From positions 1 to 13,952 of the forward strand of contig JAEZAV010000057.1 of NCBI GenBank assembly GCA_023430285.1: a stretch of 13,952 nt of DNA, given 5' to 3'. Source of the stretch: Methanobacteriota archaeon (GTDB lineage: Archaea; Methanobacteriota; Methanobacteria; Methanobacteriales; Methanobacteriaceae). Position 1 is the first letter of the stretch. Each line of letters opens with the position of its first letter. Below the pieces are notes generated by a model. It ran no database searches. It was not told where the DNA came from and saw nothing but the letters and a program-made list of their open reading frames with translations. Below are positions 13,693 to 13,952 of this stretch, in pieces. A program made the translations under genes and the position numbers.

Positions 13693-13795
13693 AATAGGAA
13701 CAAATTGCATATTTCAAAGGCATGATCAAAAATTTATGTTCGTAAAAACAGATCTAATTTTAATTTACCTAGGGTTTTTTATCAAATAGAATTCT

Positions 13796-13799
13796 GGAG
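13796..13799 (+). promoter_or_regulatory. ribosome binding site of the partial reductase gene
   Basis: GGAG lies 9 nt before the ATG at 13809 and supports that start. Confidence 0.5.
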
Positions 13800-13808
13800 T
13801 TTTCAAAA

Positions 13809-13952
13809 ATGCAACCAAAGGTTATACTTTACATTGCAATGAGTTTGGATGGAAAAATAAGTGGTTTTGAGATAAATAAAAATGTTTACAAAGAAATTAA
13901 ATCTCATATAAATTCTGATGCAGTTTTTATGGATGTTGAAACCTTTAAAACC
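13809..13952 (+). CDS. RibD/DHFR-like reductase, 5' fragment (runs off window)
   Basis: Only the first 48 codons are present and the frame is open to the edge. The N-terminus reads KVILYIAMSLDGKISG, the strand and loop typical of the RibD C-terminal / dihydrofolate-reductase-like family (S-x-DGKI motif), which binds NADPH. In archaea one member reduces the ribosylamino-pyrimidine intermediate of riboflavin and F420 synthesis, but many paralogues exist. The sequence after the motif (SGFEINKNVYKEIKSHI) is shorter and less RibD-like than in the riboflavin enzyme, so only the family is called. The ATG at 13809 is supported by GGAG 9 nt upstream. Confidence 0.62.
   Translation, partial: MQPKVILYIAMSLDGKISGFEINKNVYKEIKSHINSDAVFMDVETFKT

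Noticed and set aside
1..13952. CRISPR arrays, insertion sequences, tRNA genes or integration sites
   Set aside because: I saw no regularly spaced direct repeats, transposase-like proteins, tRNA cloverleaf sequences or long flanking repeats on reading both strands.

Overview
This AT-rich window looks like the chromosome of a methanogenic euryarchaeon of the order Methanobacteriales, probably a Methanobacterium-like organism; that assignment is inferred from gene content. The supporting signs are: an archaeal-type RNase P RNA; a family B DNA polymerase that stops right after motif C, the split known from Methanothermobacter; a bacterial-type grpE-dnaK-dnaJ set as found in methanogens; a Phr-like winged-helix regulator; the hydrogenase maturation gene hypF; TTTATATA-type TATA boxes with purine-rich BREs; GGTGA-type ribosome binding sites; and oligo-T terminators. 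I see no transposase, CRISPR array, tRNA or rRNA gene. No gap between genes exceeds 300 bases.

Layout from left to right. Positions 1-158 hold the 3' part of the RNase P RNA. A six-helix membrane protein of the GAP (SfLAP-like) family follows on the + strand. Positions 1203-5039 hold the Hsp70 system on the - strand, transcribed as grpE, dnaK, then dnaJ. grpE and dnaK are 55 nt apart and probably share a transcript. dnaJ lies behind a hairpin/oligo-T terminator and probably also has its own promoter. Diverging from grpE is a 154-aa winged-helix protein that closely resembles Phr, the heat-shock repressor of Pyrococcus. The 143-nt gap between them holds a near-consensus TATA box for grpE wrapped in nested inverted repeats, a good candidate operator.

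Positions 5729-8887 are again on the - strand: hypF, and upstream of it a small QueG-like protein with two [4Fe-4S] sites. Diverging from that is a DJ-1/PfpI-family protein (9087-9707, +). Next on the - strand is a probable two-gene unit, the large polymerase fragment polB1 followed after 3 nt (or 42 nt with the preferred start) by a GNAT acetyltransferase. The right end is on the + strand: a second GNAT protein, an alpha/beta-hydrolase-fold protein whose nucleophile serine is replaced by glycine, and the first 48 codons of a RibD/DHFR-like reductase cut by the window edge.

Most of this is housekeeping content (RNA processing, proteostasis, hydrogenase maturation, replication). The most promising regulatory unit is the Phr-like regulator, the nested inverted repeats and grpE-dnaK-dnaJ. 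It suggests that an archaeal repressor controls a bacterial-type chaperone machine. This rests on family resemblance and promoter architecture and is not proven.
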